Part shown: one piece after another, positions 23,560 to 34,010 of the stretch
How positions within the stretch are numbered: the first letter of the stretch is position 1
Layout: each line of letters starts with the position of its first letter
From: Agriotes lineatus
Lineage: Eukaryota; Arthropoda; Insecta; Coleoptera; Elateridae
Assembly: GCA_940337035.1 (NCBI GenBank)
Contig: CALNHX010007622.1
Coordinates: 1-64,000 of the forward strand
Direction of reading: 5' to 3'
DNA length: 64,000 nucleotides
The notes under the pieces: generated by a model
The model's input: only the letters and a program-made list of their open reading frames with translations
What the model was told of the DNA's origin: nothing
Database searches by the model: none
Position numbers and translations under genes: made by a program

Positions 23560-25120
23560 AAAGCGCCCAGTTAATTTTAAACCTTTGCAAATTCTCTTTA
23601 GCCCAAGTTGTCTCACATATGATATATTATGTATATCACATAATATGATAATGGCCATACTGCAATGAAAGCACCGGTTCAATAGAGACTACGTGTGTCT
23701 TATGAAGCGGGTGTATCGATAAGAGGGAAACATCGACCTATATTGTTTATTTACTGATACATTTGCATTGGGTTAAGACTATAAGACAATATTAACAGCG
23801 TAGTTTAATTTTACAATTAGTTCTGAAAATAAACTTTTGAAGCAATTTCTAGATATGAAAATCGATACCTGCTTTTAGACTAGCAATCTATTCTTGAAAG
23901 ATCGTCGAAGTTAATATCTCTCATGGCCATATCTACTTACGGTATTCAGTAAGAAAATTATGTTTGATAGCCGCCGACGTATGAGCGAAGTAAGGGATAT
24001 TTTTAAGCCGGTGCAGTTTATTTTGAACTGTAGTATTGTGCCGGATTTTATTTAAGCCTACAGGACTGATATATAAAGAAAGGAAAGGTTTATTGGTGTC
24101 TGTTGCTAATCTTATTCTGTAAGCGTAAATTGCAAGGTCTAATAAATTAGTTTCACGTTTTAAAACTACAGTATTATTTAAAAATCATAAATAGAGAAAA
24201 AATGCATTATTGCATTTCATCAATTTGTACTGTGTAGAAAATTAGTTTTGTAAAGCAATAACAGATTATTTTCTTCTCTGTCTCTTATTCAAGATTTTCT
24301 GTAATAATTACTGACAGCCAAGAGGCACACTCGGTTTTTATTTACAGAATAAATATAATTGCGGTTCGTCTAAACAGTTTTAAAGACACCAATAATGCCG
24401 TTTTTTATGTCGGTGCATCTGAAATTTATTAAATTCATGGAAAGAATTTATTCCAGTGTTATTGAACTTTGCCACTGGTAATGGAAATGTCCGATCTCAT
24501 TTTTTTTTTTTCATTAGAATATCTAATTTGATTATATGTTTGCTTTCCCTAAGCTTGTTGGGGAATGAGCAGAAGTTCTGCTTGGATTTATATGAATTAT
24601 TCCATTTAACCAGATGTTGGTTTCATCTAGTAATTCTCTAATTAGACAACTGTGCACACTAGATGTGCAACGGCAGTTTCGTGATAATTCCTAGATTTGT
24701 GGGACACTGCTAAAGGGTATAACAATGTGTAGTTCCTTTTAGTTTATAAGTTACCGTGTTGGTACTTCGACATTGTGTTTAGCTCTGCTTAAGCAAGTCG
24801 GCGTACTATTTTGCGATTAGTTTTGTCTAATTTAATTTTAATATATTGAACCGCACAGTAAACATATTTATTTCATTTTGGAACCATAATCGTGTTTATT
24901 GGCCCTCGATAGCAGGCGTTAAATGGCTTTTATGTTCCTAGGGCGTATAATGTTGCTAAGCAGTATAACAAGCACCAACAATGTAGCATAGCAGCACCAA
25001 CAATCTGCATGAAAACCATACCACCAAAAATTCACAGCGCCAGCACAATGATAAGCAATAGTATGTAGCCAAAACACTGAATCCTTGATTTTTGTCCATT
25101 TTGAGAACCAAAATGAAATG
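23560..25120. other. AT-rich spacer, no gene recognised
   Basis: There is a poly-T run near 24500 and short direct repeats of CACCAACAAT near 24973-25010. No coding signal was seen. Confidence 0.4.
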
Positions 25121-25129
25121 AAACGTTGT

Positions 25130-25260
25130 ATGTACCAGGTGCCCTAACACGATTATAGCTCCCGGTAAATTTAAAACTCTCCGTTTCGGGTTGCGGTTTA
25201 AACATTCCCTCGTTCTATAATCTATTAATTATGCCCTTAATACATAAATAACTATTATTC
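25130..25260. mobile_element. Fold-back element H11
   Basis: The arm GATTATAGCTCCCGG (25151) with TAAATTTAAAACTC is inverted as GGTTTAAACATTCCCTCG with CTATAATC (25222). The loop is CGTTTCGGG. The right end CCCTTAATACATAAATAACTATTATT matches H10's right end (CCCTTAATGCATGAATATCTATTATT) with few changes. Confidence 0.55.
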
Positions 25261-25309
25261 CCACTATACGGTGTTGTCCAAAAAGTATGCAACATATGGG
25301 AAACTTTTT

Positions 25310-25530
25310 AGTTCCCTCGTCTAAAATCCGAAGGAAGTATTGTAATCGCGAAAAAATCCCCTTCCGAGATTTCTTTAGATCTTCACGTTTTAAGGCCCCT
25401 AGATGACGAAAAACAGGTTTTTTCAATTCCGTCTGTCTCTCTGTCTAGCCGTTCATTTGTCTGGTTGTCTGCCTGTCTGTCTGTTGTCGATATAACTCAA
25501 AAACTATTTGTTGTAGGAAGACAATATTTT
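25310..25530 (-). repeat. GACA-linked dispersed repeat T, reverse orientation
   Basis: Read on the minus strand this gives CAAATAGTTTTTGAGTTATA, then a degenerate CAGA/GACA microsatellite. The tail GGAATTGAAAAAACCTG with CATCTAGGGGCCTTAAAACG follows, then the terminal hairpin ACTTCCTTCGGA...CGAGGGAACT. The order is the same as in 47521-47785. Confidence 0.6.
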
Positions 25531-25539
25531 GCATGCATT

Positions 25540-26065
25540 AATATCTGTGAAGTTATAAGAAATACACCGTGAATTTTGGAGCGTGTTCGACAGTCAATGG
25601 TCAGACGTATACAAGCATGTATTGAAGTTAACGGTGGACATTTTCAACAGTTATTTTGACTAAAAAATATAGTTTTTTATTTCCACAGCCTTCCATTTTT
25701 CTATTCATATATAAAGAATTAAATGAGCTGTAACTCCTGAGGGGTTCGTATTCGGATACATGTTTATTGGAACTTTTTTCATTCTTATAATGAGTTTAAC
25801 CTAATCTCTGATTATGGCCAACTATTTCAGGACTACCCTGTAATGTTAATGACAAGTTACGAAAAGAGTTTTATAAAATTATTTTTCTGGTGGATAAAAG
25901 GGAATTCGACTAAGAGAGTATGGCATTTTCCTGATATGTCAAGTTCAAAAATATGCAATGTCTCACCATAAATAGCACTTCGAAGAACAATTGTTGCGGT
26001 AACTAAACTACTAAAAAAAATAAGGAATCACTTTGTCAACAACTTGTAACTTCCTTGGCAGAACA
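25540..26065. other. AT-rich spacer, no gene recognised
   Basis: No gene or repeat could be supported between the T copy and the left end of the large fold-back element. Confidence 0.35.
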
Positions 26066-26503
26066 ACTACGATGTAGATTTTAATAATTTTATCAGTCAA
26101 TTATGTAGCTGTTATATTACACTATTTTTGTTTAATTTGTTTGGAGTTTCTAAAAACAACAGGTAAATAATTGTATTTTGTAAGAAACTCGAAGTGTTAC
26201 TAGAACATCTTGATCCTTAAATTTTGTGAGTAGTCTATTTTAGTAAAATTTTAGAGGGGTACTACACCAACCATTAATTGTTTTTAGCTGTTTGAGGGAA
26301 ACCAAAAATTAAGGGGGTTGTTTTGCACCTTATTTGAACGGTTTCATTGAGTACAATAAGTAGGTATCTATATTTTCAAAAAATGTTAATGATCTGTAAC
26401 AAAATGGCGCTCGTTTTAGTATTCATGAACTTCAGTGCTACAGCTGATACCAGCATATTACTCAATTACTCAATAAGACCTTCCAAATAAGGTGCCTTAT
26501 GAC

Positions 26504-28201
26504 TAGGGTGACCACTTTTCAATTTATACAAACCCTGAGATCCTTGGTAAGTTAAAAAAAGGGTTGTCTGCAATGAGAAATACAGAATATTTATAGAAAA
26601 CAAAAATCAAGCAAATGAAAACCATGTTTTTATTGATTTTTATTAATGGTTAGAAAATATAATGCAAGGTGTAACTGAAATACCTGTCCATATCGTACGT
26701 CGTACTAAACACGCATTGTTTCTACTATGTATTCAATACAAAACATCAGCACAGACGGTTTTGCATTCATATTGAAGTGCCAACAATCGATGACGCAGCT
26801 AAAGGGATTATAAAACAGTGCAAGAAGGCACAGAATATGCAAAGAGCATATAAGAAGCAACCTCAGAATGACTGAAGATTACAAGAAGTTGTTGGTGGCG
26901 TGTTAATCAGTGTTTATTAACTAAAAGTGAAAAGTGCGACCAATTGTGAGGTTATAGTTTCCTGAATGACATTTACAAAAACAATTAAAAATTAAGATCA
27001 AAGGATGTACACGTACAGATAAACAACTGTAAATCATGTTGCTATGGTAACCTAGGGAGTCGCTTGTATTTTTTTATGTTGAGGAAGCCAGCCGAAAGCG
27101 TGTGTGTTGTTTCGCTTCCCGATTTTGATAAATTTTGTCGATAAGAGTAAATATTTTATGCCCAGTTGTGCGTTTATTTATTTGCCTGCGTGCGGAGGCC
27201 AGCTGTGGTTAAATTGGCAGTGTTCCGGAGTGCAGTTCCAGAATAAATTGGACCTGGAGCGTAGCTTGTGCGATATCGTTTTCGGAGCTGAGATTCTACA
27301 AGTTTTGGAACTGCGGGAAGCAGAAAGCAAAGTGCAGCATCTAGAAGAGGCTTTATTCGTGATCCACAAGCAGGTAACAGCATCTGAAATATTGCTAGGA
27401 AGCAGATACGAGCTTGGAGTCCTCTCCAACCATAGTCTGTGCGAGTTCGTCCTTTAAAGCCGAGAAAAACAAATGCGAGTTGTCCTTTTGCACTTGAAAA
27501 ACCAATTCTAGGTTAGTCAAACTACTTGATTATTATAAACGCATTGTTGTAATTTACCTGAGGTGATGTGATTGATTGTTGGTTAATTTGTTGTCAACAT
27601 AGGCTGAATTGTCTGTGTTTCAAATAGCTTTGTTTGGGGTTAAATATGTTATGGTTATCTGCCATTCGTCAAAATTGAACATTTGCCATACAATGGTTAA
27701 CTTCATCAACAGTGTAAGGATCCAACCCTGCAGATATTAGTTTCAAATTGCTAGCCGGCGCAAAAGCTTTAATAAGTTGCAAATGGATAGAATATAGAAA
27801 GAGCAACATGCCTTTATTACAGTGAAGCATAATTAAATAATCATATTTTTAATTACCTAGAGAGAGGCAATACAATTCAAACTAAGCTTTATGTAGTGAT
27901 TCAATTTTATTTATTTATGGTATTACAAATAATAGTAATGTATAGAGATAATATAGTAGTAAAGTATTACAATATTATACCTTTGATTACAATAAAATCA
28001 AAGATTATACGCTCGGGCCCCGCGCGAGATTTTATGTGGTGATTTTATTTTTATTAATATAACCGACTTACATTGATGTTAATGTTAGACATTATTATAA
28101 AATTAGCGTAACCCGGAGAAATTATAACAAAACCCGGAGTCCGGAGATGTGGTGTTGAAACCCTGAGACTCCGGCTGAAACCCTGAGAGGTGGTCACCCT
28201 A
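26504..28201. mobile_element. 1.7-kb non-autonomous hAT element
   Basis: The ends are TAGGGTGACCAC and GTGGTCACCCTA, a perfect 12-bp inverted repeat that fits the hAT terminal rule (YARNG). An 8-bp direct repeat, CTTATGAC, lies directly outside (26496-26503 and 28202-28209). This is the diagnostic duplication length for hAT. CCCTGAGA(T/C)-type subterminal repeats occur near both ends. No DDE transposase or BED finger is recognisable, so it would depend on an external transposase. The interior is not AT-rich everywhere and contains an exon-like segment at about 27180-27460. Confidence 0.85.
27104..27457 (+). CDS. Unassigned ORF inside the hAT element, possibly captured
   Basis: This is a 117-codon frame. 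The C-terminal two thirds look protein-like: NKLDLERSLCDIVFGAE, then LREAESKVQHLEEALFVIHK, a short acidic and basic heptad-like helix. No transposase, zinc finger or other family is recognised. The segment ends in CACAAGCAG|GTAACA, which fits a splice donor, and GTGCAG near 27234 could serve as acceptor. A host exon picked up by the transposon is therefore possible. Frame openness over 354 bp alone is weak evidence, and the N-terminal part is probably not coding. Confidence 0.25.
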   Translation: MLFRFPILINFVDKSKYFMPSCAFIYLPACGGQLWLNWQCSGVQFQNKLDLERSLCDIVFGAEILQVLELREAESKVQHLEEALFVIHKQVTASEILLGSRYELGVLSNHSLCEFVL

Positions 28202-28306
28202 CTTATGACCCTTTTTTCGATTTAAACAAAGATACAGTATGGCGCCGAGTGGCTATCTTAAATATTTAATTGCCCTCAAATGATTAAAAACATCTAATAT
28301 TATTGT

Positions 28307-31300
28307 CTCGTGTGGGGTTGCTAGTCCCCCATCGGGCGCCTCCCCAGGTGGCGGATAGGGGAAAGCCTCCCAGATATGGGTGGTACCTAGGAAATGAAAT
28401 ACCAGGGGCGGACCAAAACTAGCATAACATAGGGAAGCAGCTATGTTATTAATGAGTCAAGGCTGCAGAAGAATGACTTCTTGACAGGCTTACCATCATA
28501 TACTTACAGGCGGCTATCATAGTATGATTTACTCGGCTGTAACACTGCGATGAGGAAGGCAACGGGAAACTACCTCATTACATTCCCAAGAATAATCATA
28601 ATGGCAAATAACGACACAGTGATAAGAATTACTGATCATGGACTCGGAAACCAAGATCCGGCAGGGGAAGAATGCGGGGCTTCCCAGGTCGTCAGCCAGC
28701 GAAACCCCTGCACATTAAACGAGAAATGCAAATTTCTAAATAAAACACCTATTAAGATATGTACATGGAACGTTCGTACAATGTACCAAGCAGGAAAAAT
28801 TCAAAACACTATCCAAGAAATGAACAGACTAAATATTGAGATTATGGGCATCAGTGAGATGCGGTGGACAGGAACGGGACAGTGCCACATACAAGAGCAT
28901 CAAGTATACTACTCGGGAAGCGAAAATGGACAACACGAAAACGGAGTGGGCTTCATTGTTGACAAATCCATAGCAAAGTATGTAATAAACTTTACCCCAG
29001 TGTCGGAGCGAATAGCTGTATTACAGCTGGAAACTACTCCAATAAAACTTAATGTCGTACAAGTGTATACACCCACAGCTGACAAGAGTGAGGAAGAGAT
29101 TGAAAAATTCTATAATTCATTGGCGACCGTTTTAAAACAAATTCCCAAAAGTGACATGACGATTACCATGGGCGATTTTAACGCGAAGTTAGGAAAAGGA
29201 AGCGATGGGGAATTTGTTGGCCCATTCGGATTAGGAGAAAGAAACCTAAGAGGGGACCGCCTAAATACCTTTGTTACTGAATATCAATTTGTCGTCCTTA
29301 ATACATTCTTTAAATTACCACCCCGCAGACTCTATACATGGCGCTCACCAAGGGATCAACCGGACAACATAGTCAGGAACCAAATTGACTATATGCTAGT
29401 AAATAAAAGATTTCGAAATAGCTGTAAATCAGTTAAAGCGTACCCGGGAGCAGATGTGGGATCAGATCATAACCCACTAGTTGGTTCTTTTCAAATAAAA
29501 TTAAAAAAAGTTACAAAAACAACAAATAAGAAAAAGTGGGACATCAGAAAATTGAAGGACGCTGCTATAAAAGAGAAGATAATAGCACAGATGAATAAAG
29601 AAATTAAAAATATTCATACAACAGGAAAAGTCGAAGAACAGCTGGATAGTATGCAGAATATTATATATAACATGAGCGATAAACACTTAAAACCAGAAAG
29701 AAAGGAAAACAAAGCATGGATGACTAAAGCAATCCTAGAGTTAATGGAACAAAGAAGAAAAGTTAAAGAAAATCCAACAGAATACAAAAGTTTACAGAAA
29801 CGAATCAGAAGAGATATTAGAAAAGCAAAACAAGAATGGTATAGTTTAAAGTGTGAAGAAATTGAAATATTAAGAAGGAAGCATGACCACTTCAACATGC
29901 ATAAGAAAGTAAAAGAAGCTGCTGGCTTAACAAAAACTAACACAATAGGACGACTCGTAGATAGTAGCAACATTGTCATCATTGATAAAAACGAGAAAGT
30001 AGATACATGGAAAAACTATATAACTGAACTTTTCAGAGACGATGATAGACCACCCCGCCCTTCGGATATCGAATGTAATTCGGGACCAGAGATAACAGTA
30101 GACGAGGTAAGAAAAGCAATCGTACAAATAAAAGATGGAAAAGCAGCTGGCCCTGATAATATTCATTCTGAAATTCTAAAACTTTTTGACGAGGAAGGCA
30201 TAAAATGGCTTACAAATATCTTCAACTCCATATATAACACTGGACAATTACCTCAAGCATGGTTAAAATCTACGTTCATAACTCTCCCTAAGAAGAAAAG
30301 TGCTAGACAATGTTCTGATTATCGTACCATAAGTCTTATGAGCCACCTCTTGAAAGCTTTTTTAAAAATCATTCAGCAACGCATATATAAACCTTGTGAA
30401 GAGTATCTAGGACAAACACAATTTGGATTCAGGAACGCAACAGGAACAAGAGAAGCTCTCTTTTGCATACAGGTGCTGTTTCAAAGATGCCGTGACATGA
30501 GCTGCGATGTATACGCTTGTTTCATCGATTACCATAAAGCATTTGACACAGTTCAACACAGCAAAATGGTAGAAGTACTTCAAAAGGTCGGATTAGATGA
30601 CCGAGATCTAAGAATAATTACAAATTTGTACTGGGGTCAAATAGCTGATGTACGAGTGGAAGGAAACATCACGGAAGATATACTTATCCAGAGAGGTGTA
30701 CGACAAGGTTGTGTCCTGTCACCCATAATTTTCAATGTATACTCCGAGAATATTTTCAAGGAAGCCTTGGAAGATTCAGAAGATGGCATAAATATAAATG
30801 GAGAATGTTTAAACAATTTTAGATATGCCGACGACACGGTGATATTCGCAGATAATATTGAAAGCTTACAGAGATTAATGGCTAAAATAACACAAATAAG
30901 CGAAAGATATGGGTTAACATTGAACTTAAATAAAACAAAATATATGGTAATCTCTAAAGATGGGATACCTCCGTGTCAATTAATAATTAAAGACAAACCC
31001 ATAGAAAGGGTGCATACATACAATTACTTAGGAACCACTCTAAATAGTAATTGGGATCACTCCATTGAAATAAAATGCAAAATAGAAAAAGCTCGAGTTG
31101 CGTTTGTTAAAATGAAAGCCTTATTCATAAGTCATGACTTGGATATACGTATGAAAATAGAACTACTGCGCTGTTACATTTTTCCTGTTTTATTATATGG
31201 CGCAGAATCATGGACCCTCAATGAAGCAACAACAAAAAAGCTTGAAGCATTCGAAATGTGGCTATATAGGCGTATATTAAGAATCTCGTGGACACAACAT

Positions 31301-31597
31301 ATTACCAATATCACCGTCTTACAAAAGATGAACAAAGAGAGAGAAGTAATAAAAACCATAAAAACTAGGAAACTTCAATATTTAGGCCACATAATGAGAA
31401 ATGGAGAGAGATATCGATTGCTTCAGCTGGTATTGCAGGGCAAAGTATTTGGAAAGAGAGGTCCAGGACGGAGAAGGATATCGTGGCTCAAAAATTTAAG
31501 AACATGGTACAATACCACAACAACGGCACGGTAAATAAGGTCCAAATAGCCAGAATGATCGCTAATATCCGTTAACGGATCAGCACTAAAAGAAGAG
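28307..31597 (+). mobile_element. Full-length RTE-type LINE with 11-bp target duplication
   Basis: The 3,291-bp body is bounded by AATATTATTGT on both sides (28296-28306 and 31598-31608). The 5' region begins CTCGTGTGGGGTTGC and contains a GC-rich leader (GGCGCCTCCCCAGGTGGCGG), then GAGGAAGGCAACGGGAAACT just at the ORF start, a stretch typical of insect RTE/BovB-like elements. One long ORF (28550-31534) follows and the element ends 63 bp after its stop. Both 5' and 3' ends and the duplication are present, so this is one of the youngest insertions in the window. It split the fold-back element at 26075-31790. Confidence 0.88.
28550..31534 (+). CDS. Endonuclease-reverse transcriptase of RTE-type LINE
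   Basis: This 994-residue protein performs target-primed reverse transcription: the endonuclease nicks target DNA and the polymerase copies element RNA at the nick. The apurinic-type endonuclease spans about residues 67-315, with CTWNVRT (71), GISEMRW, QVYTPTADK, TMGDFNAKLG (GDFN at 208) and GSDHNPLVG (SDH at 305). The reverse transcriptase spans about 525-800, with KAAGPDNIHSEIL, the FIDYHKAFD block (658-666), GVRQGCVLSPIIFN, and the catalytic YADD at 759-762 within FRYADDTVIFAD. The C-terminal tail has RRILRISWTQHITN and RKLQYLGHIMR. All catalytic motifs look intact. The frame ends at TWYNTTTTAR. The next frame continues with the expected VNKVQIARMIANIR, so a small deletion and frameshift has probably removed the last residues. 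Whether it can still act is uncertain. Confidence 0.9.
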   Translation: MRKATGNYLITFPRIIIMANNDTVIRITDHGLGNQDPAGEECGASQVVSQRNPCTLNEKCKFLNKTPIKICTWNVRTMYQAGKIQNTIQEMNRLNIEIMGISEMRWTGTGQCHIQEHQVYYSGSENGQHENGVGFIVDKSIAKYVINFTPVSERIAVLQLETTPIKLNVVQVYTPTADKSEEEIEKFYNSLATVLKQIPKSDMTITMGDFNAKLGKGSDGEFVGPFGLGERNLRGDRLNTFVTEYQFVVLNTFFKLPPRRLYTWRSPRDQPDNIVRNQIDYMLVNKRFRNSCKSVKAYPGADVGSDHNPLVGSFQIKLKKVTKTTNKKKWDIRKLKDAAIKEKIIAQMNKEIKNIHTTGKVEEQLDSMQNIIYNMSDKHLKPERKENKAWMTKAILELMEQRRKVKENPTEYKSLQKRIRRDIRKAKQEWYSLKCEEIEILRRKHDHFNMHKKVKEAAGLTKTNTIGRLVDSSNIVIIDKNEKVDTWKNYITELFRDDDRPPRPSDIECNSGPEITVDEVRKAIVQIKDGKAAGPDNIHSEILKLFDEEGIKWLTNIFNSIYNTGQLPQAWLKSTFITLPKKKSARQCSDYRTISLMSHLLKAFLKIIQQRIYKPCEEYLGQTQFGFRNATGTREALFCIQVLFQRCRDMSCDVYACFIDYHKAFDTVQHSKMVEVLQKVGLDDRDLRIITNLYWGQIADVRVEGNITEDILIQRGVRQGCVLSPIIFNVYSENIFKEALEDSEDGININGECLNNFRYADDTVIFADNIESLQRLMAKITQISERYGLTLNLNKTKYMVISKDGIPPCQLIIKDKPIERVHTYNYLGTTLNSNWDHSIEIKCKIEKARVAFVKMKALFISHDLDIRMKIELLRCYIFPVLLYGAESWTLNEATTKKLEAFEMWLYRRILRISWTQHITNITVLQKMNKEREVIKTIKTRKLQYLGHIMRNGERYRLLQLVLQGKVFGKRGPGRRRISWLKNLRTWYNTTTTAR

Positions 31598-31786
31598 AAT
31601 ATTATTGTAGTTTACTACATTAAAATTTGACTAAAATAAACTGCTCATAAATGTAAGAGGTCAAGGTTCTCTAGCAACACTCTGAATTTCATACAAAGTA
31701 CAGTTGTTTACCGGTTGTTCATAGAAACCGCGAATAAATTAAACACAAATAGGGTAATACGTATGACAACTGCATACTTGACTGAT

Positions 31787-31927
31787 AATAGTATATTACA
31801 TACCGAGGTGGAAAGTGTTTCATTACTGTCCAGAGATTAAGTAGTTAACCGAGACGCGTAGCGTCGAGGTCAACTGTATCTCGAGACAGGAATGAAACTT
31901 TTCACCGTGGTATGTATAATATTTTAT
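31787..31927. mobile_element. Fold-back element H4
   Basis: It starts AATAGTATATTACATACCG. GGTGGAAAGTGTTTCATTAC and CTGTC are inverted as GACAGGAATGAAAC and TTTTCACCGTGGTATGTATAA. The inner arms CCGAGACGC / GCGTCGAGG form the loop side. It directly follows the end of the large fold-back element. It could have inserted at that boundary, or the outer motif may belong to both. Confidence 0.65.
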
Positions 31928-31929
31928 TC

Positions 31930-33245
31930 ACAACCACTTTATTCTAAACAATAATTGGAAAATTTGTTATTATATTATGATTCGACAGGTTGTGACGCTC
32001 ATGAACGAGATTTCCAGTGCCCCTACCTAGACAGGGGTCGGCAATTGATTACTTTCCAACCGCTGCCACTGCAACCGACCGGTTGGAGCCTTTAAAAGTT
32101 GGTAATCACCTTATTACATATATGGTTGTGAACAAAATATATCAACACCTACCTCATATTTATTATGGTAAGAAGGTTACAAGTTGTAAAAAAGTGACAC
32201 TTTAATTTTTATTAGTAGTTTATTAAACACATAAAACAAATAAATAGTCTATTGGCCACATTGGTTCATCAAGTATAAAGGCAATACAATTATTGACACT
32301 TACAATTTTTCATGCAGGATTGGTTATGGATAACCTGTAATGAAATACATAGGTAGTTCTTATAACGGCATTACTAAAGTTAATATTTAAAATTTGGCTT
32401 AAAGTATTTCTATTTTAGTATACAGTTCAACAATATCATCGTAACTTACAAAATAACGTAATGGCAAATTTCTTAATCGTACAAACGTCAATAAATCAGT
32501 TAACATGTTATGTTTGAAGTGATTGGTATTTCTATATAAGACTGGCACATCTACGTGTATCAATCATAAGTATTCTTATTGTGAAAGACTAAAATGGTAG
32601 ATTCAGCTCTTTCTACGGAACAGGTGCTGCTGATTGTCAGATATGACTCCTTATTCGCAGATATTTCCATTTACTTCTTTTGCAATACGTGGAATACGTT
32701 TTCCGTTTCAGAGCCGCTTGCAGTTTCAGAAACGCTTATTTTACAGTTTTCCGTTGAGGTACATTCTTTCGTGGGACATATTAAATTTATGATATTGTAA
32801 TACATCGCGTTACGGCATTTTTAGTAGTCTACGTTTTAAGAAATTGTTCTTATAAATAAGGGACTAAAAAATCTGCAATCAAAATCATTTATATTGATAA
32901 TAATTGCTGCACTCGAAATTATATTAAGTACTAATATAAGTTTTTTTTTCACTATGAATTTAAGTCAGTCCAGTACTTGGAGTTGATAAAGATGACAAAT
33001 ACTTTATAACTGTTATACATCACTATGAAGGCACTCATATATCCTTCTCCCTATATTTAGCGGTTTACTCATTGTAATCTGAATCCGATAAATATAAATT
33101 TTTGTTTTAATCTCACATATAGACGTCAACTGAAGGAATTATGAATATTAAGAAAATTAAGTTTGCAGATTGTTTTAATTGCTTCTTTGATATTAAGCTT
33201 CCGCCTCTTGTGGATCTCTGATAGTTTCTAAAAAACTACTGTGTA
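31930..33245. other. AT-rich spacer with one possible hAT terminus
   Basis: CAGGGGTCGGCAATTGATTA at 32031 resembles hAT-type termini, but no partner end or target duplication was seen. The ORFs at 32017 and 32594 show no domain. Confidence 0.35.
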
Positions 33246-33259
33246 TTTAAAACTATTCG

Positions 33260-34010
33260 CATAAAATTAATTTTAAAACCTTTGCAATTTTTTTATCTGA
33301 CTTTCACTAGCACCACTTGATATAGCGCATCTACACATTCTCACAGATCGAATAATAGACTATATAAGGGGTCCACACTTGCTTTTAAGATGGGCTTTTT
33401 TATTTCTTAGAGAGTATAGTTGCACGAGTTTTGAATGCGCTTCGTTGACCTCATTGATGTAATATAGGTACCCATGTCTGTCTATGTGTCTATTGTCTAA
33501 GTAGACACCCATGTATTTTACGGCGTTATCATCTTTATTCCATGGAATTAGTTTATATTTAACATTATATTTGTTGGATAATTTTTACGCTGCAACGAAA
33601 ATATTTTAGCCTTGGTTTTGGTGGTATTTAAATTTAAAGCTGAATCACTCACTAATTTATTATTTCCACGTTCTCATGTAATTGTGTGATTGCCATGTCG
33701 ATATCATTATTTTGACTAATGATGGCAGTGCCATCTGAGAACATGGCTAATGCTGAGTTTTCCAGTTGGGGATTGCCGTGGACGTATATGTTGAATAAAA
33801 TGGGCCCTGGTATTGATCCTTGCAGCGCTTCTGCATTAGCCAATTTGACTTCGGATATTTTAGAGTTTATTACAATGGAGAATTTGCGATTTTCTTAAAG
33901 TGATTTTGATAATGCCTACTAGGTAACTAGTCAATTTAGTTTCCATGAATTTATACAGAACATCTATAATCCATTTTTTGTTAGAATAGACTTCGACGAA
34001 TCTGCTAGTA
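33260..34010 (-). pseudogene. Jockey-type LINE reverse transcriptase relic (minus)
   Basis: Minus-strand translation gives the second half of a Jockey-type reverse transcriptase, in order. A decayed VLYKFMETKLTSYLVGIIK lies near 33950. It is followed by EALQGSIPGPILFNIYVHGN (33650-33840, normally VPQGSVLGPILFNIY) and SALAMFSDGTAIIS (normally AMFADDTAI). LKLNTTKTKAKIFSLQRK follows near 33610, and VKYMGVYLDNRH near 33510. The catalytic aspartate pair has become SDG, and stops and frameshifts occur, so it is inactive. Both ends are truncated. It differs from the Jockey relic at 7.1-8.2 kb and is probably another family. Confidence 0.8.

Larger units (their letters stand above)
26075..31790. mobile_element. 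Long-armed fold-back element carrying nested insertions
   Basis: The left arm (about 26075-26350) is inverted on the far side of two later insertions (31609-31790, 28210-28295 and 26450-26495). Matching blocks are TTATCAGTCAA, TTTGTTTAATTTGTTTGG, CAACAGGTAAATAATTGTA, TATTTTAGTAAAATTTTA, TTTTTAGCTGTTTGAGGG and CACCTTATTTGAACGG. Subtracting the hAT and RTE insertions with their duplications leaves roughly 710 bp made almost wholly of two arms and a short loop near 26360-26450. Its right end abuts hairpin element H4. The arms are diverged, so it is older than its guests. Confidence 0.7.

Noticed and set aside
29501..31359. Minus-strand ORFs within the RTE element
   Set aside because: They are shadows of the long plus-strand endonuclease-reverse transcriptase frame and have no independent signal.
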